From Dyella sp. A6 (lineage in GTDB: Bacteria > Pseudomonadota > Gammaproteobacteria > Xanthomonadales > Rhodanobacteraceae), in NCBI RefSeq assembly GCF_036320485.1, contig NZ_CP132911.1, positions 806,001-870,000 on the forward strand: a DNA stretch of 64,000 nucleotides. The letters run 5' to 3'. The stretch's first letter is position 1; each line of letters opens with the position of its first letter. The notes under the pieces are model-generated. The model did not search any database, had not been told where the DNA came from, and saw nothing but the letters and a program-made list of their open reading frames with translations. Below, one piece after another: positions 44,673-52,662 of this stretch. The position numbers were made by a program, and so were the translations under genes.

Positions 44673-45482
44673 GGTGACGTGACGGTCGGCATCGTATTCC
44701 ACCACGCTGTCGGCCAGAGCCGGCAAGGTCGCCAGCGCGTGCCGGCTGAGGCGCTCGAAATGGGCCAGGAAGCGGACCATCGCGGTGGCGTCCATCGCCA
44801 GGGGCGCATGGCGCGCAAGCAGGGCCTGCTCGGTCTCGCTGCGCCATGCGCGTACCACGTCCCAGCCGGGAGCCTGCAGCACGACCAGCGCGTCGAGCTT
44901 GCGCCAGAGCGGCTGGTAGGCGCGCAGCTGCTTGTTGACCCACTTGCGCCAGCGGCTGTCGGCGTCCTCGTCGCGTTCGAGCGCGTTCACCGGTGCCTCC
45001 AGCGCGGCCAGCGGCTGCGGCTTCAGGCCCATGGCCCAGCCCTCGACGATCACCAGCCGCGGGGCATGGGTCGCACGGGACCAGCGCGAGGGCGGCGAAC
45101 GGGTGTCGCGTCCCTTGTCGAAGCGTGGCCAGGTGACCGGCAGTTTCTCCGACGCATTCGGCAGGGCCGCGAGCACGGAGAGCAATAGCTCGATCTCGTG
45201 GGTGCCCGGCACGCCACGGGTGCGCAACAGCGGATGGACGTCCTGCGCCAGGGCCTCGCGCTCGCTACGCGAATAGTAGAAGTCGTCCAGCGACAGCACC
45301 ACGGTGGGCCAGTGGCGCGATTGGGCCTCGGATTTCAGCACCTTGGCCAGCGAACTCTTGCCGCTGCCCTGCAACCCGGACAGGCCGAGCACATAGGGGC
45401 GGCGGGCGCGGGCAATGCGTCCGGCGTAATGATCGAGCAGATGGACCGCCAGGGCCTGATTCTGCGTGCTAGCATCTTTCAT
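44655..45482 (-). CDS. P-loop kinase, D-glycerate 3-kinase-like
   Basis: 275-residue P-loop protein with Walker A GLSGLQGSGKSSLAKVL (about 34-50), VVLSLDDFYYSR and FDKGRDTR, an arrangement seen in the phosphoribulokinase/uridine kinase fold and in plant-type D-glycerate 3-kinase. VIVEGWAMGLKP is also typical of that group. The substrate is inferred from family resemblance and untested. The start may be ATG 45482 or ATG 45491; neither has a clear ribosome-binding site. Divergent from pdxH. Confidence 0.8.
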   Translation of the reverse strand: MKDASTQNQALAVHLLDHYAGRIARARRPYVLGLSGLQGSGKSSLAKVLKSEAQSRHWPTVVLSLDDFYYSRSEREALAQDVHPLLRTRGVPGTHEIELLLSVLAALPNASEKLPVTWPRFDKGRDTRSPPSRWSRATHAPRLVIVEGWAMGLKPQPLAALEAPVNALERDEDADSRWRKWVNKQLRAYQPLWRKLDALVVLQAPGWDVVRAWRSETEQALLARHAPLAMDATAMVRFLAHFERLSRHALATLPALADSVVEYDADRHVTGLSHS

Positions 45483-45522
45483 GCACGCCATGATGACGTG
45501 CGTTCGCTACGATTCAAGACCC

Positions 45523-46110
45523 ATGCTGAAATCCGAGATCCTGGACACCTTCCAGCTGCTGCTGGACGAAGCGGTCGCCAGCGGCGACCCCGAGCCCACC
45601 GCGATGAATCTGGCCACGGCCGATGCGGCCGGGCAGATCAGCTCGCGCATCGTGCTGCTGAAGAGCGCCGACGAGCGGGGCTTCCGCTTCTTCACCAACT
45701 ACGACAGCGACAAGGGCGCGCAGCTGCAGGCGCATGCCCAGGTCGCGCTGTGCTTCCACTGGAAGCACATCCGCGAAGGCGTGCAGGTACGGGTGGAGGG
45801 TGTGGCGCGCAAGCTGCAGGCCGAAGAATCCGACGCCTATTTCGCCACGCGGCCGCGAGGCAGCCAGGTGGGTGCCTGGGCTTCGCTGCAGTCGCAGAAC
45901 CTGCCCGGCCGCGAGACGTTCGAGCAGCGCGTGGCGCATTACGAACAGGAATTCGCCGGTGCCGAGGTGCCACGTCCGCCGCACTGGGGCGGGTTCGTGG
46001 TGGAGCCGGACATGGTGGAATTCTGGTACGGCGCGAAGTTCCGTCTGCACGAGCGGGTCCGCTGGAGCCGGCACGGGCAGACCTGGACCAGCCGCCTGCT
46101 GTACCCCTGA
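45523..46110 (+). CDS. pdxH: Pyridoxamine 5'-phosphate oxidase PdxH
   Basis: FMN enzyme oxidising pyridoxine/pyridoxamine phosphate to PLP, 195 residues. The FMN-binding stretch AMNLATADAAGQISSRIVLLK, the GFRFFTNYDSDKGAQL segment, QVRVEGVARKL, RPRGSQVGAWAS and the C-terminal dimer/active-site region VEFWYGAKFRLHER with ending RLLYP are all present. The ATG at 45523 is chosen to fit family length. It is followed after 2 nt by the binding-protein-fold gene, so they are probably cotranscribed. Confidence 0.95.
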   Translation: MLKSEILDTFQLLLDEAVASGDPEPTAMNLATADAAGQISSRIVLLKSADERGFRFFTNYDSDKGAQLQAHAQVALCFHWKHIREGVQVRVEGVARKLQAEESDAYFATRPRGSQVGAWASLQSQNLPGRETFEQRVAHYEQEFAGAEVPRPPHWGGFVVEPDMVEFWYGAKFRLHERVRWSRHGQTWTSRLLYP

Positions 46111-46112
46111 GC

Positions 46113-46940
46113 ATGCCGGGCGACACGTCGCCGCGAGACCGCGGACCGGATGCATTCCCGCAACGCATCGTCTGCCTTACCGAAGAGCCGACCGAGGTGC
46201 TGTACGCGCTTGGCGAGGCGCATCGCATCGTGGGCATCTCCGGGTTCACCGTCCGTCCGGCGCAGGCGCGCAGGGAAAAGCCGAAGGTTTCGGCCTTCAC
46301 CAGCGCCAAGATCGGCGAGATCCTGAAGCTTGAGCCCGACCTGGCGATCGGCTTCTCCGACATCCAGGCCGACATCGCGCGCGAGCTGATCAAGGCCGGT
46401 GTGGAAGTGTGGATCAGCAATCACCGCAGCGTGGCCGGCATCCTTGCCTACATCCGGCGCCTGGGCGCGATGGTGGGCGTGCCGGACAAGGCCGAAGCGT
46501 ATGCGCGCCATGCCGAGGCGCATATCGAAGCCGTGCGTGCGGCGGCGGCCCGCCTGCCGCGCCGGCCGAAGCTGTACTTCGAGGAGTGGGACGAGCCGCT
46601 CATCACCGGCATCCGCTGGGTCGCCGAGCTGGTGCGCATCGCCGGTGCGGACGACATCTTCCCCGAGCTGGCCGACGAGCCGCTGGCGAAACAGCGCATC
46701 CTGGCCGATGGCCGCGACGTAGTGCGCCGTGCGCCGGATATCATCCTTGGCTCATGGTGTGGCAAACGCTTTCGCCCCGAGAAGGTAGCCGCGCGGCCGG
46801 GCTGGGATGCGATTCCCGCCGTACGCGACGGCGAGCTGCACGAGATCAAGTCACCGGTAATCCTGCAGCCCGGTCCGGCCGCATTGTTCGATGGACTGGA
46901 TGCGATCCATGCGGTGATCGAGGGGTGGGCGCGGCGCTGA
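46113..46940 (+). CDS. Periplasmic-binding-protein-fold (BtuF-like) protein without signal peptide
   Basis: 275-residue protein of the cobalamin/iron-siderophore binding-protein fold. RIVCLTEEPTEVLYALGEAHRIVGISGF is the typical N-terminal lobe start; KIGEILKLEPDLAIGFS and WVAELVRIAGADDIFPEL are also typical. What is odd is the N terminus (MPGDTSPRDRGPDAFPQ): no signal peptide or lipobox, so the protein appears cytoplasmic. No ABC permease or ATPase gene is adjacent; pdxH is 2 nt upstream. Ligand unknown. Confidence 0.8.
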   Translation: MPGDTSPRDRGPDAFPQRIVCLTEEPTEVLYALGEAHRIVGISGFTVRPAQARREKPKVSAFTSAKIGEILKLEPDLAIGFSDIQADIARELIKAGVEVWISNHRSVAGILAYIRRLGAMVGVPDKAEAYARHAEAHIEAVRAAAARLPRRPKLYFEEWDEPLITGIRWVAELVRIAGADDIFPELADEPLAKQRILADGRDVVRRAPDIILGSWCGKRFRPEKVAARPGWDAIPAVRDGELHEIKSPVILQPGPAALFDGLDAIHAVIEGWARR

Positions 46941-47250
46941 CCTGGGGTCTCGGTTGTTCCGGTTTGACCGGGTTTTGGATTGCTGGGGCTTCCGCCAGGA
47001 ACGGAGCGGTTTCGGGCCGCTGCCGCGGCCCGAGCCACCTTATCTTTGCTGTCCCACACCGCCGCCGGGAGCGGTGGCGAACAGCACAGCTGGCCCGAAG
47101 GCCGAAGGGCAGGTGCCCGGAGTAAAGAAAGGTGACCCAGAGAAATGGCCTGATCGAGCCCGCGGGACCTACAAGCCCGGCCACGACGCACGGACTTGGC
47201 GGGCAGCATGCCCGCCAAGCGCGGCCCCGGGGTGGCCTCTCTTTGGGTTA
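46941..47250. other. Intergenic repeat-bearing region left of the IS element
   Basis: 310 bp without a gene I can support. It contains the left arm of an inverted-repeat intergenic element (see the repeats at 46993 and 48425) and a GTAAAGAAAGGTGACCC stretch resembling the inverted text that flanks the insertion sequence. Confidence 0.6.
46993..47009 (+). repeat. Left copy of inverted repeat flanking the IS region
   Basis: CGCCAGGAACGGAGCGG, followed by TTTCG and a GC-rich stretch; the reverse complement of the 17-mer occurs exactly at 48425-48441, with looser similarity continuing for some 40 more bases. Confidence 0.8.
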
Positions 47251-47276
47251 GGCGGTGTCAATCTAGAAGTGCACCA
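47251..47276 (+). repeat. IS30 terminal inverted repeat, left
   Basis: Begins GGCGGTGTCAATC and ends AAGTGCACCA; pairs with 48342-48367. Preceded by the target duplication TTA. Confidence 0.9.
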
Positions 47277-48322
47277 TCGATGGCATCGGCCAGATCATCT
47301 CTGCCCATGGCACGGATGAACATTTCTGCAGGGCAGTGGTAATCGAGAGTGGCACGTGGCCGGAGGTTCATGCGTCGGGCGATCGCGTCGAGCTGCTTCT
47401 GGCTGTAGACCGACAAGTCCGTACCTTTAGGCAGGTATTGGCGCAGCAGGCCATTGGTGTTCTCGCAGATGCCGCGTTGCCAAGGGCTACGTGGGTCGGC
47501 GAAGTAGATCGCTAATCCAGTGCGCTCCGATAGCGTCCGGTAGAGCGCCATTTCCTTGCCCTGATCGTAAGTCAGCGTCTGGCGCAGTTCCGGTGGCAGC
47601 GGCCGGAACGCGCGGCTGAAGCCTTTCAGCGCATCCTCCGCCGAACACCCCTCCATCTTCACCAGCTTCAGGAAACGTGTCCGACGATCCACCAGTACGC
47701 CCACCGAGGATCGGTTACGGGCGCCTTTGATGAAGTCGCCTTCCCAGTGGCCGGGCAACAGCCGTTCATTGGCTTCGAGTGGACGATCATGAATGCTCGG
47801 CAAGTCGTGCATCCGGCCGCGCCGGTTCGCACCCTGACCACGCGGCCGACGCGCACATTTGTGCTGCCGCAGAAGTGCGACCAGGCCCCGCCGCAGTTCG
47901 CCGCGTGGCGCGGCATAGATCGCGGTGTAGATCGTCTCGTGCGACACGTGCTTGGCTCGCTCATCCGGGTGATGACGCCGCAGTGTGCGACTCACCTGTT
48001 GAGGTGACCAGCCCTTGCCCAGCAAGCGGCGCACGAGGCACCACAGCTGACCGTCCCGCCGCAATTTGCGCTCGCGCCGCGGCTTACGTGCCAGGCGCCG
48101 GGCGCGTTGGCCGGCTCGACTGGCGTCGTAGCTCAACCTTGGCCGACCCATCCGAGGCAGGACGGACGGTTCCTGGTGACCATTGCGAGCCAGCTCCCGC
48201 GAAATCGTGCTGGGTGAGCGACCCAGCATCAGGGCGAGCTGCCGGGCACTCTCCCCCCGAGCCTTGCCGACCATGATCGCGCCCCGTTCTTCGGCGCTCA
48301 GATGTCCATAGTGCTGACCCAT
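47258..48322 (-). CDS. IS30-family transposase
   Basis: 354-residue DDE transposase. An N-terminal helix-turn-helix region (LSAEERGAIMVGKARGESARQLALMLGRSPSTISREL) binds the ends. The catalytic core has the first Asp in HWEGDFIKG, the second in TYDQGKEM and the Glu in CENTNGLLRQYLPKG, the IS30 signature. Later text RMNLRPRATLDYHCPAE is also family-typical. The frame is intact and the ATG has AAGG upstream, so the element may be active. Its stop lies inside the left terminal repeat. Confidence 0.95.
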   Translation of the reverse strand: MGQHYGHLSAEERGAIMVGKARGESARQLALMLGRSPSTISRELARNGHQEPSVLPRMGRPRLSYDASRAGQRARRLARKPRRERKLRRDGQLWCLVRRLLGKGWSPQQVSRTLRRHHPDERAKHVSHETIYTAIYAAPRGELRRGLVALLRQHKCARRPRGQGANRRGRMHDLPSIHDRPLEANERLLPGHWEGDFIKGARNRSSVGVLVDRRTRFLKLVKMEGCSAEDALKGFSRAFRPLPPELRQTLTYDQGKEMALYRTLSERTGLAIYFADPRSPWQRGICENTNGLLRQYLPKGTDLSVYSQKQLDAIARRMNLRPRATLDYHCPAEMFIRAMGRDDLADAIDGALLD

Positions 48323-48341
48323 GCATCACCTTGTCGTGGGG

Positions 48342-48367
48342 TGGTGCACTTGATCATAGAAACCGCC
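48342..48367 (-). repeat. IS30 terminal inverted repeat, right
   Basis: Read on the minus strand it begins GGCGGTTTCTATG and ends AAGTGCACCA; followed by the target duplication TTA. Confidence 0.9.
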
Positions 48368-48424
48368 TTACTTTTCTCTGGCCACGCCGTGAAAAGTGAC
48401 TCGGCCGCCGGCAGGCGGTCGAAG

Positions 48425-48441
48425 CCGCTCCGTTCCTGGCG
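48425..48441 (-). repeat. Right copy of inverted repeat flanking the IS region
   Basis: Exact reverse complement of 46993-47009. Between it and the IS lies GTGAAAAGTGAC, which pairs with GTTACTTTTC rebuilt across the insertion site, so the IS sits in a former hairpin. The rest of 48442-48567 holds nothing I recognise. Confidence 0.8.
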
Positions 48442-48567
48442 ATAGCAATGACTAAGCGGAGCCACGGGATGACATGACACCCGTCCCCAAAGTAGCCACC
48501 AGCTAGCCAGGGCGACCCGTGTTCCGCACCGAAATCAAAGCGTCCGGTGGACGCGGCAAAGAGGCGC

Positions 48568-49143
48568 TCAGCCCCCCATCGCCAGCCGCATGCCGAGGTC
48601 GGAGATCGGCTGCGAGATCAGTATCCGCGCCAGCAGCAGGCCGATGATGATCACCGTGGGCGAGAAGTCCAGCATGCCGATCGTCAGGCGGCCGCGCAGC
48701 GGGCGCACCAGTGGCTCGACAATGGTGCCCAGAAGCCGTTGCAACGGATGGTAGGGGTCGTTCGACAGCATGCTGAAAAGCGACCAGACGAACACCACGA
48801 TCAGGTAGAACATCAGCACGAAATCGATCAGGTCGGCCAGCGACAGCAGCAACAGGCCGGCCGGTCGTGGCATGAGGCCCTGCAGGGCGAAGATCACCAG
48901 CCATTTCAGCACCATCAGCAGCCAGGCGATCAACACCGCCGCGATGTTGATACGGCGCCAGTTCGGCAGCACGCGGCGCACCGGCGCCAGCACCGGGTTG
49001 GTCGTGCGGTAGATGAACTGGCTGAGCGGGTTGTTGAAATCCACCCGGCAGGCTTCGGCGACCAGCCGCAGCACGAACAGGGTGACGGCGGCGTTGAAGG
49101 CCAGCGTGATCAGCAGGGCGACGGCGTTCAGAAGGTAGCTCAT
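48568..49143 (-). CDS. yggT: YggT-family membrane protein
   Basis: 191-residue inner-membrane protein with two copies of the YggT module, each a pair of hydrophobic helices around a conserved loop: FIYRTTNPVLAPVRRVLP in the first and LLGTIVEPLVRPLRG in the second. YggT proteins are linked by context to cell division and osmotic stress; the exact role is not settled. Its ATG overlaps the proC stop by 4 bp (ATGA), as in many gammaproteobacteria. Confidence 0.92.
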   Translation of the reverse strand: MSYLLNAVALLITLAFNAAVTLFVLRLVAEACRVDFNNPLSQFIYRTTNPVLAPVRRVLPNWRRINIAAVLIAWLLMVLKWLVIFALQGLMPRPAGLLLLSLADLIDFVLMFYLIVVFVWSLFSMLSNDPYHPLQRLLGTIVEPLVRPLRGRLTIGMLDFSPTVIIIGLLLARILISQPISDLGMRLAMGG

Positions 49144-49967
49144 GGCTGGCTCTGACTGTCGAGTGCGGCAGCGAGTTCCTTGCCGCGACGGGTGGCTGCG
49201 GCTACCGCGCGAGCCGCGATTTGCGCCAATCCATCGGCGGCGAAGCTTTCCAGCGCGGCCTGGGTGGTGCCGTTGGGCGAGGTGACGCGTCGGCGCAGTT
49301 CACCGGGTGCTTCGCCGCTTTCGGCCAGCATGCGGCCGGCCCCCAGGCAGGTCTGCACGGCCAGCGCGCGTGCGGTGTCGCGCGGCAGGCCCTGTGCCAC
49401 GGCAGCGTCCTCCAGGGCTTCGACCAGTGCGAAGAAATAGGCCGGCCCGGAGCCGGACAAGGCGGTGACCGTGTCCATCAGTTGTTCGTCGTCGATCCAG
49501 CGGGTGAGGCCGGCAGCATCGAGGATGCGCTGCGCTTGCGCGCGCTGTGGCGCACTAACCCGCGCATTGGCGACCAGGCCGGTGGCGCCGGCGCCGATCA
49601 GTGCCGGGGTGTTGGGCATGCAGCGAACGATCGGCAGGGCACCGAACCAGCGTTCGAGCTGGTCCAGTCGCACGCCGGCGGCGATCGAGATGAGCAGCGG
49701 GTGGTTTCGCTGCAGGTTGTCGCGCAGGCCTTCGCGGATGGCCGGCATCACCTGCGGCTTCACCGCCAGCACGATCACTTCCGCCTCGGCGGCGGCCTGT
49801 GCATTGTCGGCGAACGCGCTGATCCCGAAGTCCCGGCACAGCGCTTCGCGGGCCGCAGCCTGGGGTTCGGCGATGCAGATCGTATCGGCCGCGGCGCCGG
49901 TCGTGCGTAGTCCGCCGATCAGGCTGCGTGCCATGTTGCCGCCGCCGATGAAAGTAATGCGTGTCAT
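49140..49967 (-). CDS. proC: Pyrroline-5-carboxylate reductase ProC
   Basis: Final enzyme of proline synthesis, 275 residues, reducing pyrroline-5-carboxylate with NAD(P)H. The Rossmann start ITFIGGGNMARSLIGGL, the VLAVKPQVM motif, RCMPNTPALIGAGATGL and TALSGSGPAYFFALVEAL with RRRVTSPNGTTQAAL are all diagnostic. The ATG at 49967 begins directly at the Rossmann fold. The yggS gene that usually precedes proC is absent. Confidence 0.95.
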   Translation of the reverse strand: MTRITFIGGGNMARSLIGGLRTTGAAADTICIAEPQAAAREALCRDFGISAFADNAQAAAEAEVIVLAVKPQVMPAIREGLRDNLQRNHPLLISIAAGVRLDQLERWFGALPIVRCMPNTPALIGAGATGLVANARVSAPQRAQAQRILDAAGLTRWIDDEQLMDTVTALSGSGPAYFFALVEALEDAAVAQGLPRDTARALAVQTCLGAGRMLAESGEAPGELRRRVTSPNGTTQAALESFAADGLAQIAARAVAAATRRGKELAAALDSQSQP

Positions 49968-50247
49968 CTCGTCGATCCTCGAAAAACCATGGCGTACCTT
50001 ACCTGAGCCGGCGCTTCCGTGGTTTAGTGACAGGGTGCGCAGAGTGTCATCGCAGCTTTCCGAAAAGCCATGAAAGGCTGGTCGCACGGGCGCCGCGGCG
50101 AGTAGTATCGAGCGGGCCGCAGGGGGGTGGCTTTCACATGGCAGTCGCCCATGTCACGCTACCAGCGTCGACTGGTTTGCGCATGGCCACTCGGTCGCGC
50201 AGCACCGGCGCCCAATTTTATTGATGACGGTTTCAAGGGGATCTTCG

Positions 50248-51285
50248 ATGGATATTGCCGAACTGCTTGCCTTCTCGGTGAAGAACAAAGCGTCGGATTT
50301 GCACCTTTCCGCCGGCCTGCCGCCGATGATCCGCGTGGACGGCGACGTGCGCCGCATCAATATCCCCGCGCTGGAGCACAAGCAGGTCCATGCGTTGATC
50401 TACGACATCATGTCGGACAAGCAGCGGCGCGACTACGAGGAATTCCTGGAAACCGACTTCTCGTTCGAGATCCCCGGGCTGGCTCGCTTCCGCGTCAATG
50501 CGTTCAACCAGAATCGCGGTGCCGGCGCGGTGTTCCGTACCATTCCCTCCGAAGTGCTTACGCTGGAGGACCTGGGTGCGCCGAAGATTTTCCGCGAACT
50601 GATCGAGCAGCCGCAGGGCCTGATCCTGGTCACCGGCCCGACCGGTTCGGGCAAGTCCACGACGCTGGCGGCAATGGTCGACCACATCAACAAGACCGAA
50701 TACGGTCACATGCTGACGGTCGAGGACCCGATCGAGTTTGTGCACACCTCGCAGAAGTGCCTGGTCAACCAGCGCGAGGTCCATCGCGACACGCACGGCT
50801 TCAACGAGGCGCTGCGTTCGGCGCTGCGCGAAGATCCCGATTACATCCTGGTCGGCGAGCTGCGCGATCTTGAGACGATCCGTCTGGCGCTTACCGCGGC
50901 GGAAACGGGCCACCTGGTGTTCGGCACCCTGCATACCAGTTCCGCGGCCAAGACCATCGACCGCATCATCGACGTGTTTCCTGCCGGCGAAAAGCCGATG
51001 GTCCGCTCGATGCTCTCGGAGTCGTTGCGCGCGGTGATCTCCCAGTCGCTGCTGAAGAAAGTGGGTGGCGGGCGCATCGCGGCGCACGAGATCATGGTCG
51101 GCATTCCGGCGATCCGCAACCTGATCCGCGAAGACAAGGTGGCGCAGATGTACTCGTCGATCCAGACCGGCCAGCAGTTCGGCATGCAGACGCTTGACCA
51201 GAACCTGCAGGACCTGGTCAAGCGCGGCGTGATCGCGAGGCAGCAGGCGCAGGCTTATGCCAAGAACAAGGACATCTTCAAGTAA
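50248..51285 (+). CDS. pilT: Type IV pilus retraction ATPase PilT
   Basis: Hexameric cytoplasmic motor that retracts type IV pili for twitching, 345 residues. MDIAELLAFSVKNKASDLHLSAGLPPMIRVDG is the PilT start; Walker A GPTGSGKSTT is at about 130; the Asp box, Walker B (ILVGELRDLETI) and the His box (GTLHTSSAAKTIDRIID) follow; the C-terminal AIRNLIRE motif needed for retraction is present. SD AAGGGG precedes the ATG. The 280 bp upstream to proC hold no gene; an ACATGG...CCATGT inverted repeat is visible there. Confidence 0.96.
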   Translation: MDIAELLAFSVKNKASDLHLSAGLPPMIRVDGDVRRINIPALEHKQVHALIYDIMSDKQRRDYEEFLETDFSFEIPGLARFRVNAFNQNRGAGAVFRTIPSEVLTLEDLGAPKIFRELIEQPQGLILVTGPTGSGKSTTLAAMVDHINKTEYGHMLTVEDPIEFVHTSQKCLVNQREVHRDTHGFNEALRSALREDPDYILVGELRDLETIRLALTAAETGHLVFGTLHTSSAAKTIDRIIDVFPAGEKPMVRSMLSESLRAVISQSLLKKVGGGRIAAHEIMVGIPAIRNLIREDKVAQMYSSIQTGQQFGMQTLDQNLQDLVKRGVIARQQAQAYAKNKDIFK

Positions 51286-51324
51286 GTTGTCGCTGTACAA
51301 GGGATTTTCGAGAGGTTCCGTGCC

Positions 51325-52491
51325 ATGAGCGAATTTGACTTCACCTCGTTCCTGAAACTGATGGTGCACAAGAAGGCGTCGGACCTTTTCATCACGGCCG
51401 GCCTGCCGCCGTCGATCAAGGTGCAGGGGCGCATCGTGCCGATCACGCAGAGTCCGTTGTCGCCGCAGCAGGCGCGCGACATGGTGGTCAACGTGATGAC
51501 GCCTAGCCAGCGCGAGGAGTTCGAAAAGACCCACGAGTGCCAGTTCGCGATTTCCGCGCAGGGTGTGGGCCGGTTCCGCGTGTCCTGCTTCTACCAGCGC
51601 AACTATGTGGGCATGGTGCTGCGCCGGATCGAATCGAAGATTCCTTCCGTCGACGAGCTGGGCCTGCCGCCGGTGATCAAGCAACTGGCGATGACCAAGC
51701 GCGGCATCATCATCTTCGTCGGTGCCACCGGCACCGGTAAGTCCACCTCGCTGGCGGCGATGGTGGGCTATCGCAACGGCAACTCGACCGGTCACATCAT
51801 CACCATCGAGGACCCGATCGAATACGTGCACAAGCACCAGGGCTGCATCATCACCCAGCGCGAAGTCGGCATCGACACCGACAGCTGGGAGAACGCGCTG
51901 AAGAATACTTTGCGCCAGGCGCCCGACGTGATCCTGATCGGCGAGGTGCGCACGCGCGAGACGATGGAGTACGCCATCAACTTCGCCGAAACCGGTCACC
52001 TGTGCCTGTGCACCCTGCATGCGAACAACGCCAACCAGGCGATCGACCGCATACTGCACTTCTTCCCCGAAGACCGGCGCCAGCAGCTGTTCATGGATCT
52101 GTCGCTGAACCTGCGCGGCATCGTGGCGCAGCAGCTGATTCCCACGCCCGACGGCAAGGCGCGCCGGGTGGCGATGGAAGTGATGCTGGGTACGCCGCTG
52201 GTGCAGGACTACATCCGCCAGGGCGAGATACACAAGCTGAAGGAGGTCATGCGCGAGTCCACCAACCTCGGCATGGTGACCTTCGACCAGAGCCTGGTGC
52301 AGCTTTATCACGCGGGCGAGATCAGTTACGAGGATGCGCTGCGGCATGCGGACAGCGCCAACGAGGTGCGGCTGCGCATCAAGCTGGCCCAGGGCGGCGA
52401 CGCGCACACCCTGTCGCAGGGGCTGGAAGGCGTGGAAGTGGAACAGACCAACGACAACCGCACCTTCGGCGGCGGCATGCTGAACCGCTGA
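51325..52491 (+). CDS. pilU: PilT-dependent retraction ATPase PilU
   Basis: PilT paralogue of 388 residues that assists retraction under load. It starts MSEFDFTSFLKLMVHKKASDLFI, has Walker A GATGTGKSTS, Walker B VILIGEVRTRETM and the His box CTLHANNANQAIDRIL. A hydrophilic C-terminal tail (about 340-388, with QTNDNRTFGGGM) extends beyond PilT, as usual for PilU. It follows pilT by 39 bp and ends before a strong terminator, so pilTU form a two-gene unit. Confidence 0.96.
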   Translation: MSEFDFTSFLKLMVHKKASDLFITAGLPPSIKVQGRIVPITQSPLSPQQARDMVVNVMTPSQREEFEKTHECQFAISAQGVGRFRVSCFYQRNYVGMVLRRIESKIPSVDELGLPPVIKQLAMTKRGIIIFVGATGTGKSTSLAAMVGYRNGNSTGHIITIEDPIEYVHKHQGCIITQREVGIDTDSWENALKNTLRQAPDVILIGEVRTRETMEYAINFAETGHLCLCTLHANNANQAIDRILHFFPEDRRQQLFMDLSLNLRGIVAQQLIPTPDGKARRVAMEVMLGTPLVQDYIRQGEIHKLKEVMRESTNLGMVTFDQSLVQLYHAGEISYEDALRHADSANEVRLRIKLAQGGDAHTLSQGLEGVEVEQTNDNRTFGGGMLNR

Positions 52492-52551
52492 GGTCCGGTC
52501 GCGGCAGTTCCGCGTCGCACCTCAGCGTCAGAAAATCGAACCGGACGCGTG

Positions 52552-52587
52552 ACACGAAAAAGGAGCCGCATGGCTCCTTTTTCGTGT
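52552..52587. terminator. Bidirectional intrinsic terminator after pilU
   Basis: ACACGAAAAAGGAGCC-GCAT-GGCTCCTTTTTCGTGT is a perfect 16-bp stem with A- and T-runs on both sides, between converging pilU and the lipoprotein gene. It should work in both directions. Confidence 0.92.
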
Positions 52588-52619
52588 CCGTCCGCCGTTT
52601 GCCACCAAATGGCGGACGG
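52588..52619. repeat. Second hairpin next to the pilU terminator
   Basis: CCGTCCGCC and GGCGGACGG form a perfect 9-bp stem around a 14-base loop, directly adjoining the terminator. Role unknown; possibly protects a 3' end. Confidence 0.5.
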
Positions 52620-52662
52620 TCGATAGCATGGGGCGACTGCGTGGCGCGCCGCCCCGGGTACC

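Larger units (their letters stand above)
47251..48367 (-). mobile_element. IS30-family insertion sequence
   Basis: A complete 1117-bp element. The ends are imperfect 26-bp inverted repeats (47251-47276 and 48342-48367; 20 of 26 identical, both starting GGCGGT and ending AAGTGCACCA). A 3-bp direct repeat TTA flanks it (47248-47250 and 48368-48370), as expected for IS30 transposition. One intact transposase gene fills it. Confidence 0.93.

Noticed and set aside
49968..50247. Possible sigma-54 promoter for pilT
   Set aside because: I found no TGGCAC-N5-TTGC-type pair in the gap; only an ACATGG/CCATGT inverted repeat is visible.
50233..52407. 724-codon minus-strand frame opposite pilT-pilU
   Set aside because: Shadow frame; no recognisable domain, and PilT/PilU motifs are complete on the other strand.
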